DNA from: Balaenoptera acutorostrata
Lineage: Eukaryota; Chordata; Mammalia; Artiodactyla; Balaenopteridae
NCBI RefSeq assembly: GCF_949987535.1
Contig: NC_080081.1
Span: forward strand, 32,838,428-32,902,427
Reading direction: 5' to 3'
DNA: 64,000 nucleotides
Shown piece after piece: positions 22,776 through 34,899 of this stretch. The position numbers and the translations under genes are program-made. Position 1 is the stretch's first letter. Each line of letters opens with the position of its first letter. The notes beneath the pieces were generated by a model. The model was not told the origin of the DNA and ran no database searches. It saw only the letters and a program-made list of their open reading frames with translations.

Positions 22776-23435
22776 TATAACAATGACTATACATCATGTT
22801 TCATTTAAATGTTCAGAAAGTGGGGTATTTTGTGAATGATCAAGAATCATGCAGAAAGTTCTTTTTTTTTTTTCCAGGAAGTTCTTTTTATCAAAATTCT
22901 TATAAATATTACCCAGATCCTTATAAAAATGTACTCATAACATCTCCTAAGACTACTACAGTAAAAATAATGTAATCTCTGTTGATAATTTTGCAATGCC
23001 TCAGGATAGCATTCTGAACATGATTGATTATTATAAAGAACTGAAAAAAACTATGGGAATTTGGAATCAATCATGCATTGATGCAAATAATCCCCTCGAG
23101 GATTTTTTGAAATTTTAATATTATCTTTTGTGAGTTTTTTTTTTCCCATTCAATTTGCCTTTAAAAGCAGAAAACAAGATACAAATCCAATTGGATGGTT
23201 CCAGTTAGTTGGTTATAGCTAATTGAAATTTCACTGTACTTCTCAAATGATTCATACTTTCTTACATATTCACATCCTTTTTATATGGCTTTTAAGTACA
23301 TTTCTCAAAAACTGACATTTGAAGTTGTGCTTGTTTGTGTATAAACTTCTATACAAAAGATGTATGCTTATAAGGCATAGCCAAGATATATGTATTCAGA
23401 AATTTAAATACTTTATTTGATAAGCAAGAAAGAAT
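22776..23435. other. Unassigned AT-rich sequence
   Basis: No gene or repeat recognised apart from T runs at 22861-22874 and 23136-23145. Bases 23060-23100 carry a run of homeodomain- and POU-like motifs. Confidence 0.4.
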
Positions 23436-23439
23436 AAAA

Positions 23440-23830
23440 TTAAATAAATTAAAATTTCAACCCAAGAAGCTAGGAATGTAGCTACAAAATAAATCCAAAG
23501 AAAGCAGGGGAAAAGAATTCATAAATGTTAAAGCAGAAAGTAATAATAAATTAGAAATAAATAGAATTTGTAAATAATAAGATCAGTTTCAGTGAAAAGT
23601 ATAGACAAAGTCTGGCTGTTTTAATCAAGAAAAACAGAAAAACCCATAAATACACAGAATTGTAAGAAAGATGATATAACCATAGACCCATAGGAAATTA
23701 AAAATTATAAAAGAACACTCTTCACAATTCTTTGCTAATCTATTTGTAAAACTTGATGAAATATTCAATTATTCCAGGAAATATATAAGTTTTAAAAATG
23801 GAAGCATGGAAAAATCAAAACAACAGCAAA
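23440..23830 (+). mobile_element. Old LINE-1 ORF2 internal fragment
   Basis: 'aatttcaacccaagaagcta' plus 'ggaatgtagctacaaaataa' and 'gatcagtttcagtgaaaag' correspond to the L1 ORF2 part between the endonuclease and reverse transcriptase regions. It is highly diverged and has no long open frame. Confidence 0.6.
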
Positions 23831-26800
23831 GGAACAAATAACCACAAAAAGAAATCAACAAAGTTGTCAGAGAATTGCTCTTTTTCCTGTACTTCCCCAT
23901 AGGTGATATGATAAACTTCTGGAAAATCTTTCTAGCATAAATTATGTTTATGTTAACGAAGCTATTACAGAGCACATAAAAGTACGGACATTGTAGTTCA
24001 TTCATTATGTGCAGCTAGCATAACCTGACAAAGATAGCAAGCAGAAATAAGATTATAGGATACAAAGTCACATTTTTTTCTGAGTCCCAAATGCTTGGAA
24101 TGTAAGTAGTAGGGAATCAGAAATTTTTGAACAAATTAAATGAATTTATTTTTAACTTTGCCTTGTTGAATATTTCAATTATTCATCTCTTTTTGATGCA
24201 CATACACTCATGAAAGGAGTAGGTTACATACAGATATTGAAGATTCCTCAGAATTCTCATTCTCCGAAACATATTCACTATTCTTGAAGACGTTTTATTT
24301 TTCTCAAGCAAGCACATGACCTTAGGATGTATTTCCTTCTTTGTTCAGTCTTCCAGTTTCTCAAGACCAAACTGCATCCACTAAGTCTTAAAAGTGGCCA
24401 GAGATCTTCCTTAATCTCCCTTTTGTCAACTTTCTTCTCTTCACTGGTGTAGCCCTTTTTCCTTCCCTGCCTGTCAAGTTCTGTGGTGGCGTCATTTCCT
24501 GTCTTTTAGGAAAGCGTAGACTGCACAGTGGCTCTTGCCTACGTAGTTTACTTTTCATCAAAGACTCAAGTGTCTACAGTTGCCAGCATGAAGGAAAACT
24601 TAAATCCTTTCCCCCTTTTTCTCCATATTCTTTCCCTCTATTTTGCCATGTACTTTAACTATCTGGACCAGAGTGTCCCTTCCTGTTTCCAGTGGATCCT
24701 AAAAGTGCCTTTCTATCTATTCAGCTCTAAAACTTGCCCTTCTCTCCCTTACAACCATATTTCACATTCTTGTTATCATATGTAATCAGAATACATGAGC
24801 AATACTCTCAATTTCTCTCTTGAATATTGAGAAGAAAAAATCAATAGGAGTCATTTGATTGGATCAAGCACACATCTATTCTACATGAAATTCATTGCTG
24901 CAGAGGGAAAGGTAGAAGGCAACTTGCATGAAAAATGGCTGAATTTTCTTTCTCTTTTTAAAAAGGATCTTGCTGGAGAATATTTGCCTTAGGCAACAGG
25001 CTATGAAGGTTACTATCCCTGGAGTTTGAATAGCCAATATAATCACAGACTACAATCATTCAGCAAATCCAGGCACCATAGTCCAAAGAGCTGCTGTTTC
25101 CAGTTTCTTTATTTTTCATAAAAAATATGGTCAGAGATTTATTTTACTAAACAGCTTCTGAAATAGAAATAAAGAAATCTTTCAAATTTGATTCTGATTC
25201 TTTGCTTAGGTTGCGATTAAAGCAGTCCAAAAGGGGCATTGCTGTTGTTCCTAGATTTCTTCTTAAGTCAGGTTGTCATTATAAAACGAATCTATTGGGT
25301 CAAAGGATATTAAATACAAAAAAACCCCAGAAAGATTGTGAAAGACTTGCCAAGTGGTTAGACTGCTTACAAAGTAGCAAAAGTACAACTACGCTTAACA
25401 TGAACGTGCCGGCTTCTTAGATAGCTAAAATTTGAAAATATGTTTCTGAAAAATGAGTCTGGGGGTAAGTTACACTAACTTAACGTTTAAAACATGTGTG
25501 TCAATTAGAGAATAGAGATTCATTGTAATTGAAGAGTTGTGGTTATACCTAAGAACAAAGATCAGAGGCACAGATGAATTTCATACCTATTTAAACCTTA
25601 GAAATCAAGTGAGACCCAACATAGTAACTGAACACTCCTCTCTTATATGCTGGTTGGTTTTTTTTTTTTTCATAACTTTTGGGGCTTCTTAGAAATTGGG
25701 GAGGTTGCTGCTCTTTGGCTTTGTTTCAGGAGTGATACTATTTAAAAAAATTCTTTCTTAGGTGCCAGCGATGTTCAAAAGAAGCCCTCAGACTCAACAG
25801 ATTTCCAGTTTGTTCTCGAATGGAGAAGAAAAGGACTGTTCTCTTGATTTTAATATAAGGTCACAAGAGCAGCCATTGCCCACTCACCACCTTATATTTA
25901 TCCTGCACTCTTTCCCCGAGGCTAATCTCAAGGCTGAGATGCTGCGGGCAGAGTCTCCATGCTGACATAAGCTCTAACTTGGAGATTCTGAGGTTTTAAC
26001 TCCACCAATTTCTTTAATGAGAAAATTCACTTTTTACCCCAATATGATGATAAGTAGAAAATGTGGACTGACTTCCTTCTGTCTTAAGTAAAACCCACCC
26101 TGAAAGAGAGCCATAGTGAAGAAGTCCTCTCCAGCCACCCCTCTCTGTGATTCTCCTTAGTCACTCCCATTGGCTCCACTTACAGATCCTGTGGCCGCTC
26201 TTCCCCTCTGTGTGGGCTCCCTTGAGTAATGGTTGATAAAAGCACTTTCTTTTAGCCAATCTTCTGTGGAGTTGTCCCTGTTCCTCACATCCTTGTTTGG
26301 CCAAGAGCTGCTGAAACCCTCTGTGAGGATTACCCCATCACATGAAGAGAGCCATCGTTGCTCTGCTGAGCCCACAAGGACCACATAATTCTTAGGAAGA
26401 ATGTCCACAGTCTTATAAAGTTGCTCAGAGAAGCAAATCTACAGGGTGTTGCAAGATATCACACCATTAACAGCTATCTTTACTCATTTATGATTCTCAG
26501 TGGCAGGTCATAGATTCCCTAACTCTCCTTTGTCTTGGGTGAGTTTTGTACTCCCTAAGGATCTCCCTCTAAGGGCGAGGCAAGGGAGAACCCTTCATTT
26601 CCTCTTAGAAGTGGTGGACCTCAGGTGACTAGAGTATTTTGCAAACAAAGCACATTCCTCTTCAGACATTCTGCCATAGGGCACAGGAGCAACAAGTACT
26701 CAAAGCCTAAGAAAATCAGCAGGTATCCAGAGTTCCACAGAATCGGTATGCAAAATACATTCTTTACATGCTATGACATCACTTTGTACCCATGCACGCG

Positions 26801-27210
26801 TGTACCCTGCGATGTTTGTCTCTGTGTGTAAGTGTAAACAGAAAATATTTACTGTTCAAATCTATATGAGTGTGTGTGTGTTTGTGTGTATGTTGTGATA
26901 AATTCCTCAGAAACACTGTTAACTCGTTCTCTCTCTCCCTCATTACAGTTCTAACTAGATCCCAAAATTGAGTCCAAGGTTTACTTCTGAGGTCTAAGGC
27001 ACAAGCAGGGTAGTAAATACGAAATATGGAGACAAGAAGCCTCAGAGTCTACAGAAAAAGCACTGGGCTGAGCTTTGAAAAGAGGTTTAACGTCTGCTGT
27101 GTCATGGATATTATTCTGACTTTGATGATTTGGTTTGCTTATCTAGAAAATAGAAATGATGACAAAGATCCAGTGGGGCCATAAATGTACTTGAACTACA
27201 CTCCAATGTG
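23831..27210. other. Unassigned 3.4 kb stretch
   Basis: This is one of the longest parts without a recognised repeat. I found no convincing exon. Candidate frames (24528-24785, 25202-25420, 25762-25965, 26157-26408) are short and lack domains. A weak MIR-like trace lies at about 27050-27180, and a TG-rich tract lies at 26866-26895. Confidence 0.4.
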
Positions 27211-27213
27211 TAG

Positions 27214-27275
27214 AGAAAATCCCAATCATCCCTCCTCCAACCGCCTCCCCCTTGGCAACGACAAGTGTTCTCTTG
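27214..27275 (-). repeat. Short LINE-1 3' UTR piece duplicated from 27.84 kb
   Basis: About 60 bases ('aaaatcccaatcatccctcc', 'aaccgcctcccccttggcaa') match the L1 3' UTR at 27838-27903 with only a few differences, including the unusual 'aaccgcctccc'. Neither a 3' tail nor the neighbouring L1 sequence is present, so this is not an ordinary insertion. Confidence 0.8.
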
Positions 27276-27624
27276 ATTTTTTTCCTGTAACTGATCTGAT
27301 TTCCTTCTAAAGTCCCCACAATGTTACGTAGTGATATTATATTATAGACCAATTCAGTAAGTGTTTCTAATTCAATAATTTAAACAGTCTCACTAGAAAA
27401 ATTCTGTCTCATTCAGACAAAATGCATAGACTCTCTTTTTCTGACCTCTCCTCGGTGGTTGGGACACATAGGAAAGTAGGTTCGAGTGACCTCCTGGTGG
27501 TAAAGGGGAGATCAGGATCTCAGTTGCTCTGGGCTATGCCTGGACTAGAGACAGATGTTGCCTGACTGGTCTTTTCTGTGTGTCCCTGCATAGTCTGGGG
27601 ATGTCTACCATTTACTCTTTCTTT

Positions 27625-28340
27625 TTTTGCTTTCTTTTTTAAATTGAAGTATAGTTGATTTACAGTGTGTTAATTTCTGCTGTACAGCAAAGTGATTCAG
27701 TTATACATATATATACATTCTTTTTTTATATTCTTTTCCATTATGGTTTATCATAGGATATTGAATATAGTTCTCTGTGCTGTAGTGTAGGACCTTGTTG
27801 TTTATCCTTTCTATATATAATAGCTTGAGTCTGCTAACCCCAAAATCCCAATCATCCCTCCCCCCAACCGCCTCCCCCTTGACAACCACAAGTCTGTTCT
27901 CTATGTCTGTGATTCTGTTTCTGTTTCATAGATAGGTTCATTTGTGTCATATTTTAGATTCCACATATGATACCATATGGTATTTGTCTTTCTCTTTTTG
28001 ACTCACTTCATTTAGTATGATAATCTCTAGTTGCATCCATGTTGCTGATAATGGTATTATTTCATTCTTTTTTATGGCCGAGTAATATTCCATTGTATAT
28101 ATGTATCACATCTTCTTTATCCATTCCTCTATCGATGGGCATTTAGGTTGTTTCCATGTCTCGGCTATTGTGACTAATGCTTCTATGAACATAAGGGTGC
28201 ATGTATCTTTTTGAATTATAGTTTTGTCTGGTTGTATGCCCAGGAGTGGGATTGCTGAATCATATGGTAATTCCATCTTTAGTTTTCTGAGGAACCTCCA
28301 TACTGTTTTCGATAGCGGTTGTACCAACTTACATTTGGAG
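27625..28340 (-). mobile_element. LINE-1 3' part, antisense, 5'-truncated
   Basis: A T-rich start at 27625 marks the poly(A) end. Then come 'ttgaagtatagttgatttac', 'gctgtacagcaaagtgattc', 'tctatgtctgtgattctgtt', 'gccgagtaatattccattgt' and 'ccaggagtgggattgctgaa'. The 3' UTR and the last part of ORF2 are covered. It is cetartiodactyl-type and moderately young. Confidence 0.92.
28106..28340 (-). pseudogene. L1 ORF2 C-terminal remnant
   Basis: The open minus-strand frame carries '[20 protein letters not shown]', '[20 protein letters not shown]' and 'CTLMFIEALVTIAETWKQPK', the familiar ORF2p C-terminal part. The reverse transcriptase and endonuclease domains are missing because the copy is truncated, so it has no activity. 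The frame extends a little beyond the element into non-L1 sequence (to 28411). Confidence 0.88.
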
Positions 28341-28965
28341 GTGTCTGCTACTGAGGTTTGATGCTGGTGTAACTTGTAGGCTGGTTTCTTGATTTGACAG
28401 GTTTGACACAAATCTTTAAAAACTGGCTCCCCTCACCTCCTTTGTGGTATGTTTGGGACTTCAAACTTATCCTCCAAACCTGTCAACTTTCTAACTCTTG
28501 GCTTTGGTACCACTTTGCTCCCCACTCCTCCCCTACCCAGAGTAACTCCAACCAAAGTTCTCCATCTCAAATCTCACCCCCATCCCCACTCTGAGATCAC
28601 ATGAGAACTCTGGGGTTCTGAATATACCACTTGTGACTTGAGCCTGACTTGTGTGTGTGCAAGGTCTCTCCCTGCACACCCTACAGTGCTGTACCCCAAG
28701 ATGGCAAATATAGCCTACAAGAAGATTTCCTCTAAGAATCCTAAGTGGGAAGCTTGGCAGAAGCCCTTCTGCCATGAGTGACTTCAAGTGCTTTTTCTAC
28801 CTTTTGAACTTCAGTCAAGTGAGGCAGATCAGGACATTTTGACTCTCACTCTGTTTCTTCTTACTCTCTCCACTTTTCTCACAATATTTGTACTTGAAGA
28901 GGAGAGTATACCTCTCCCTCCTCCTGTAATGACAATTAAACCTAAACAGGTAAGCTCAAAATAAT
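28341..28965. other. Unassigned sequence between two LINE-1 copies
   Basis: GC is moderate and no repeat family is recognised. A minus-strand frame at 28533-28787 (84 codons) has no domain or splice context that I can see. Confidence 0.4.
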
Positions 28966-29342
28966 ACAAGCTAGAAAGGCCCTGATTAGTTTAAGTAATC
29001 TTGAGCAAGAATAACAAAGCTAGAGGCTTTCTGATTTCACACTATATTACAAAGTTACAGTAATCAAAACAGTATGGTACTGGAATAAAAACCAGACATA
29101 TAGCCCAATGAAACAGAAGAGAGAGCTCAGAAATAAACACATGCATATGCAGTCAACTGATCTTCAACTGAGGTGACAAGAAAACACAATGGAGAAAAGA
29201 TAGTCTCTTCAATAAATGGTTGGGAAAACTGGATACCCACATGCAAAAGAATGAAATTGGACCCTTATCATACACCACACACAAAAATTAACTTGAAATG
29301 GATTAAAGACTTAAATGCAAAATCTGAACCGTAAAACTCCTA

Positions 29343-29378
29343 CAAAAACAAAACAAAACAAACAAACAAACAAAAAAC
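29343..29378 (+). repeat. (AAAAC/AAAC)n simple repeat inside the L1
   Basis: A short A/C-rich array that expanded within the ORF2 remnant and disrupts the reading frame. Confidence 0.9.
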
Positions 29379-29610
29379 CATAGGGAAAAAGCTCCTTGAC
29401 ATTGGTCTTGGCAATGATTTTTTGGATATAACACCAAAAGCACAGGCAACAAAAGCAAAAATAAACAAGTGGAACTATATCAAACCAAAAAGCTTCTGTA
29501 CAGCAAAGGGAACAATCAACAAAGTGAAAAGGAAGCCTATGGAATGGGAGAAAATATTTGCAAACTACATATCCAATAAGGAGTGATATCCAAAATATAA
29601 AAGTAAACAC

Positions 29611-29916
29611 ATGCATATACAGTCAACTGATCTTCAAGTGACTCTTACAATTCAAGAGCCAAAAAAATCAGATAACCCCATTTTTAAAATGGGCAAAGGA
29701 CCTGAAAAACAATTTTTTGAAGAAGATAAACAAATGGCCAACAGGCAAATGAAAAGGTGCTCAACATTACTAATCATCAGGGAAATGCAAATCAAAGCCA
29801 CAATGAGATATCACCTCACAACTGTTAGGATGGCTATTACCAAAAAGACAAGAGATAACAAGTTGATGAGAATATGGAGAAAAGGAAACCCTGGTACACT
29901 GTTGGTAGGAATGTAA
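29611..29916 (+). pseudogene. L1 ORF2 C-terminal remnant
   Basis: The 101-codon frame holds 'FFEEDKQMANRQMKRCSTLL', '[20 protein letters not shown]' and 'GTLLVGM', all characteristic of the ORF2p C-terminal region. The first dozen codons come from the duplicated segment and not from the normal L1 order. The frame closes just after 'GTLLVGM'. Confidence 0.88.
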
Positions 29917-30151
29917 ATTGGTACAGCCACTATGGAAAAACCTAAGTACAGAGGTTCCTCAAAAAATTAAAAATAGTACTACCATATAATCCCGCAATCC
30001 CACATCTGGGTATATATCCAAAGGTGTTAGTATCTCAAAGAGATATCTGCACTCCTGTATTCATTGCAGCATTCTTCACAATATCCAAGACATGGAAACA
30101 ACCTAAGTGTCCATTGACAAATGGGTAAAGAAACTGTGGTAGGTACATGCA

Positions 30152-30439
30152 GTGGAATATTATTATGCCATAAAAAAGAAGGAAATCCTGCCATTTGTGG
30201 CAACATGGGTGAACCTGGAGGATGTTATGCTAAGCGAAATATGCATGGAAAGACACAGAAAGGCAAACTCTTTATGGTGTCACTTTTGTGTGGAACCTAA
30301 AAAAGTCAAGCTTATAGAACCAGACAGATCCTTGAATGGCGGTTGCCAAGGGCTTGAGGGAAGGGGTAGTAGCGAAAGATGGGGAAATGTTGGCCAAAGA
30401 GTACACATTTTCCCTTATAAGATGAATAAGTTCTGGTGA
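30152..30439 (+). pseudogene. L1 ORF2 terminal remnant running into the 3' UTR
   Basis: 'MEYYYAIKKKEILPFVATWV' and 'NLEDVMLSEI' match the last segment of ORF2p. The downstream codons are 3' UTR read in frame by chance. Non-functional. Confidence 0.85.
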
Positions 30440-30527
30440 TCTAATGTATAAGATGATGATTACAGTTTATAATAATAAATTGTATACTTGATATTTGCCA
30501 AAAGAGGAAAATATAAATGTTCTCACC

Positions 30528-30528
<1 letters not shown>

Positions 30529-30558
<30 letters not shown>
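30529..30558 (+). repeat. (CA)n microsatellite in the L1 3' UTR
   Basis: About 15 CA units replace the usual 'caccacacaca' of the L1MA 3' UTR, a common place for expansion. Confidence 0.95.
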
Positions 30559-30560
<2 letters not shown>

Positions 30561-30769
30561 GCAAACACACAAGGTAACAATGTGAGGTGATGGATGTGTT
30601 CATTAACTTGATTGTGGTAATCATTTTACAATGTGTATGTATATTAAACCATGATGTTGTCCATGTTAAATACTTATAACTTTTTTTGTTAATTACACCT
30701 CAATAAAGCTGGGAAAAAAGAAGCTTATTTCTTAGGCATGTAGGTTCCAGAGTGGTGTTGGGGTGGAGG

Positions 30770-31260
30770 TAAGACAGAGTTTCAGTTTTCTATTGATGCA
30801 TAATAATTTACCTCTAAATTTAGCAGCTTAGAACAATATTTGTATTTATTATACTTCATGATGGTAAATTCAAAATTTAGGAAAGGCTCTGCTGGGCAGT
30901 TCCTCTCTGCTCTGCATGATATCAGCTGGGGCAGCTCAACTGGGGCTGGAGGATAGCCTTCCAGGAAAATTTACACATATGGCTGGCAAGTTGAAACTTG
31001 TTTTTAGGGGTCTCTCTACAGGGCTCCTTAGGCTTCCTAAAAATGTGGTGCCTAGGTTCCAAGAACCCTCAATGGGAGTTCAGGGCAATCACAGAATGAC
31101 ACTTCATTCTGCTGAACAAGCAAGTCAATAAGGTTAGTCTAGATTTCAAAGGAGTGGAGGAATAAACTCTATTTGTTGTTGGGAAAAGGCATGTACATAT
31201 GGGAAGGGAAGGAACTGATGGTGGTCATCTCAGAAATAAGCTACCATATGCTCCACGCAG
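30770..31260 (-). mobile_element. MLT1-family LTR (ERVL-MaLR), antisense
   Basis: 'cagttttctattgatgcata', 'ggaaaggctctgctgggcag', 'atatcagctggggcagctc' and 'gtcatctcagaaataagcta' follow the order of a diverged MLT1-type LTR read in reverse. Solo LTR. Confidence 0.65.
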
Positions 31261-32025
31261 TCATTCAGGGATTCAGGCATGGCAGTTGCTTTGCCATGTA
31301 GCTCCCAAAGTTATCTTGGGAGTTTCCTACTAACAAGAAATCTAAAAGAAAGAAGGAGCCCACGTGGGATACTTTTTAACCTGGCCTGGAAGTGTCACAC
31401 AGCACTTCAACTTATATTCCATTGGTTAAATGATCATACCTGAGTGCAAGGAGACCTCAGAATGTAGCCTTTCTGTGGACCCAGGAAAAAGGAGGTAACA
31501 GAGTTATTGATGGGCAAGGGTCACCATACACACTGTAACCAGGTCAGCGAGGCATAGCCATTAATGTAGTATGTAAGAGGAGCGGAGATAATTTAGAAAA
31601 GTCTATCTTTCTTGGCAGTGACTGGCTTTCAAGCCCATTTTCTCACTGTGAGTTTTTTTTAAACTATTTTAACTAAAGTTGAGTGCTTATACTGAGGTGG
31701 CCTACCTCAATGGATGGAGAAATCTATAGCAACAAGATTTACAGGGTATGGAAATGCATCTGAAATGACTTAAATTTTTCCTTTCTTCATCATGTATGTT
31801 TTATATAAGGGTGTCTTAAAACTAAAAAAAAATGCACTGTTTATAACTGCACACACCAAAATGTTGTTGGTTTGAAAAAATGTAGAATGAAATATTTATT
31901 TAAAAAATTGGTTTGCTCTTGAGTAACAATAGTAGAACAATCTCCAAATGCTCCTGAGACACCCTTGGAGATAGGGCAGCCATCATATTCACCTTTGCAT
32001 CCCTCTCTCCCTCCCCATAATACTG
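31261..32025. other. Unassigned sequence
   Basis: No gene or repeat recognised. Confidence 0.4.
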
Positions 32026-32029
32026 CTTA

Positions 32030-32170
32030 TTTATACAACAAATATTTATTGAGCACCTACTATATTCTAGGCACTTTTTTACTGGGAGTCCATTAAGAAT
32101 GACCAACTCCCTTTGTTTATGGCGGCTACATTCTATTGTGGGACTTATATTCTGGTGGGCTTACATTCCA
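32030..32170 (-). mobile_element. LINE-2 3' end, antisense
   Basis: 'caacaaatatttattgagca' plus 'cctactatattctaggcact' is a very clear L2 3' end in reverse. 'gcggctacattctattgtgg' follows as expected. Confidence 0.85.
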
Positions 32171-32460
32171 GTATCTAGCCCAGTGTTCAAATTCATAAAT
32201 ACTTGTAGAACCAGAAGGAACTGTACTATTATAAATTATAAAAGGCAAGATGATTTTAGGCTCTTTAAACTTCTTTTAAAAAAAGAGGAGCATGTCAAAT
32301 CTGATAAAATTAAATTTGTTTAAAAGAAAAGCAAAAACACTTAAAACTTACTAATTATGTATTTACTACTTATGCACAAAGTATTGCTATAATGAATAGC
32401 TATCAGAATTGTGAAAATAACCCCTAATTGAGCATTTTCTTACTTAGTACTCAATAACAA
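32171..32460. other. Unassigned AT-rich sequence
   Basis: Nothing recognised. Confidence 0.4.
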
Positions 32461-32461
32461 G

Positions 32462-32570
32462 TTATAAACTGGGAGATTGAGATTGACATATATACACTAA
32501 TATGTATAAAATAGATAACTAATAAGAACCGGCTGTATAAAAATAAATAAATAAAATAAAATTTTTAAAA
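32462..32570 (+). mobile_element. Short LINE-1 3' end, sense
   Basis: 'gggagattgagattgacata', 'tatacactaatatgtataaa' and 'ctaataagaaccggctgtat', then an (AAATA)n tail. This is the last 100 bases of a young cetartiodactyl L1, the same end seen in reverse at 43.2 kb. Confidence 0.88.
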
Positions 32571-33060
32571 AACCAAACAAACCAAATTATAATTGTTAAC
32601 AAAAAGTAGAGGTACCACTGAAGTGAATACAAACATATTCTAGAAATAAATATTTACAATTTTTTTAATTTAAAAAAGGTAAAATGTAGCCTTCAAAGTT
32701 ATTTTGGTAATTTATAAAATTTCCAGGGAAAGTGTTAAAAGCTTTATGTACTTAATTGCACCTATGGTTGTAACTGCTTTCGTAATCAAGAAATTATTTT
32801 AAATAACATGGAAATACCAGTCAAGTTGATGAACAACAATACTAGAATCAGCATATAACTCTTTATAGAGCACTTTCAACTCTATTCCATACATTCATAC
32901 ACATCTTCTCATTGTATTTAGCCATTTATTGATTTTTTAAGAAATGTAAGGCAACTGTAAACAAATTTGAACTCAGAAAATATTAAGAGATTTACAGATT
33001 GAACTATGGAAAATGAACAGTTAGAAAATGAGCATTGGGAACACTCAGTATTATTCCATT
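32571..33060. other. Unassigned AT-rich sequence
   Basis: Nothing recognised. Confidence 0.4.
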
Positions 33061-33064
33061 GCTG

Positions 33065-33220
33065 AATTACCATGTCACCTTGAGCAGGTTCTTTAACTGT
33101 CTTCTCCTTAATCATTTACCCTCAGTTAGATGGGAAAACTTCCTCCATGGTTTTATAAAGATTAGATAATAACTATAAAGCAATATCTGGAAAAAAAAGC
33201 TCTTGGCAGAGGTGTAGCAG
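33065..33220 (+). repeat. MIR SINE, sense, diverged
   Basis: 'atgtcaccttgagcaggttc' and 'tttaactgtcttctccttaa' sit where MIR has 'tgtgaccttgggcaagttac' and 'ttaacctctctgtgcctcag'. 'ataaagattagataataact' is the 3' half. Confidence 0.65.
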
Positions 33221-34175
33221 AGATAGATAATAGTTTATGATTAACTAGCAAAATGGAGTCAAAATACCCAAGTCATGGGAAGCAGTAATTAGATTGAGCG
33301 TAATAGGTGTGTATCTGTAAATATTAGGATGAATAAAGAGAATGTGATGTGTAACACTGGCCCAAACTTCTTCATGCCACAAAGACATCTCCTATTTAAA
33401 CCTACCACACGAGTCCTGTGGCAGTCATAGGGTAAGAAGGGATTTGAAAATAGGCTTTTCAAGCATAAGCATTTAAACTTCTTTGGGAAACAGATTAATT
33501 GAATGCACTTATAGGAAAATGGAAGGTTTATTAAAGAGTTACTCCTCCTACTTCCAGCCAGTATTTCCAAGACCAACCAATAGGTGGGAAAGGAGACGTT
33601 GAGAACAATGCACAGTGGGGATACTGCCCTTCAGCTCTGGAAAATTTGTCTCTGTGGTCGGTAAGTCTCCAGTGTGATTTTCCAATAGCACTCATTGAAG
33701 GAAAAGTAGCTACCTTGAAGGAGATGAGATCATTGGATCAGAAACAAGCTGGGGACATCTGACCTGAAAGTGAATTTAGATTAGGGAGTAAGACTATAGA
33801 TTAGCTCACTTAAGAGCCTACTAGGAAGTCTTGATTGGAAAAATGAGGACCTGATAGTATTATAGGGCCAGTATATTAATTGGCCTTTATATTTACTCCA
33901 AGAGAATCCCAACAAAAACATGGTATTATCCCAAGAAGCCAGAATCCTGGTATGGTTGGTGGATACAGGTGTGTACTGTAGGTGTGTTTTATGAATATTC
34001 CATGTGATTGTGTTTTTATGTAAAGATATTGGCTCATTTCCCTATTAAAGAAAGCCTACTGTGAATTCTTTTGTAAAGAGTAGAAACTTTTGGTAAGGAA
34101 AGAATTACCAGCCAATTGACTCTTCTAAGTGTTATATTTGTCTAAGATGTGGTATACGTTAATGAGTAAGACCCT
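33221..34175. other. Unassigned sequence
   Basis: No gene or repeat recognised. The frame at 33289-33576 (-) is chance-like. Confidence 0.4.
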
Positions 34176-34179
34176 CTCT

Positions 34180-34800
34180 ATGTAGGCAAATTTAGTCAAT
34201 AAGTATCTATATGAACACCTACTACATTGTAAGGCTTTGTTTTTGATGCAGAAAGCACAGAAGAATGAATCAGACATCACTTCTCATTGAGCTCACAATT
34301 TAATGGAGAAGATAGTCTCTGTGCAATTAATTGTATGAGATGGAACATAATACTGTATAAATTATATTTTTTTGAAAAAAATATATAGAATTACGAAGAG
34401 AATGTTAACTGGGTAGATGTGAGAAATATTTCATGGAATAGGTAAAATTTGAGGTGGACTTTAGAAAAAGAGTAAGATCTTTAATAGGTAGAAGAAGGAA
34501 GAAAGGGTATCAAGACAAAACAAAAAACAGCACCAGCCAATCCAAGTGGTCTGAGAGCCTATTGTGTCTTCTAAACTCAAGAAGTGGTGCAGTGTGGCTA
34601 GATTAAAAAACTCTGTGATGGGGAGTATGAAGTCAGGGGTGTGTCCACCACGATAAGGTTGTTACTTCCCTTTATTACTTAGATAATGGAGGATCTTTAA
34701 ATGCTCTTGCCCGTAGGAATGGAATCATTAGATTTGTGTAATTTTCAAAGAATTAAATGGCAGTGTGGTGAATGAATTGCAAAGTAGAAAGTTTGTGAAC
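34180..34800 (-). mobile_element. LINE-2, antisense, first segment
   Basis: The 3' end reads 'caataagtatctatatgaac' plus 'acctactacattgtaaggct' and 'gagctcacaatttaatggag'. The following bases to about 34800 ('gatttgtgtaattttcaaag', 'ggcagtgtggtgaatgaat') match antisense L2 further upstream. Diverged. It appears to continue at 35.6 and 36.0 kb. Confidence 0.65.
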
Positions 34801-34899
34801 ATAGTAAATAAAGTATTTATTAGGTTAATTGGATACTGTATATGAAAACATCAAGTAAATTAATAAAGAACAAAACTAAATGTTAATTGCTCTTATTAT

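Larger units (their letters stand above)
28970..30725 (+). mobile_element. LINE-1 (L1MA-like), ORF2 end plus full 3' UTR
   Basis: It begins in ORF2 after the reverse transcriptase core ('gtttaagtaatcttgagcaa', 'tggtactggaataaaaacca', 'aataaatggttgggaaaact'). It continues through the C-terminal coding part and the 3' UTR ('atgaataagttctggtgatc', 'aattacacctcaataaagct') to an A-rich tail at 30713-30720. Stops and shifts break the frame, and 34 bases are duplicated inside it (see findings). Confidence 0.9.

Noticed and set aside
29311..29616. A Phe/Cys-rich membrane-like frame on the minus strand
   Set aside because: It is the reverse strand of a LINE-1 with an A/C-rich array.
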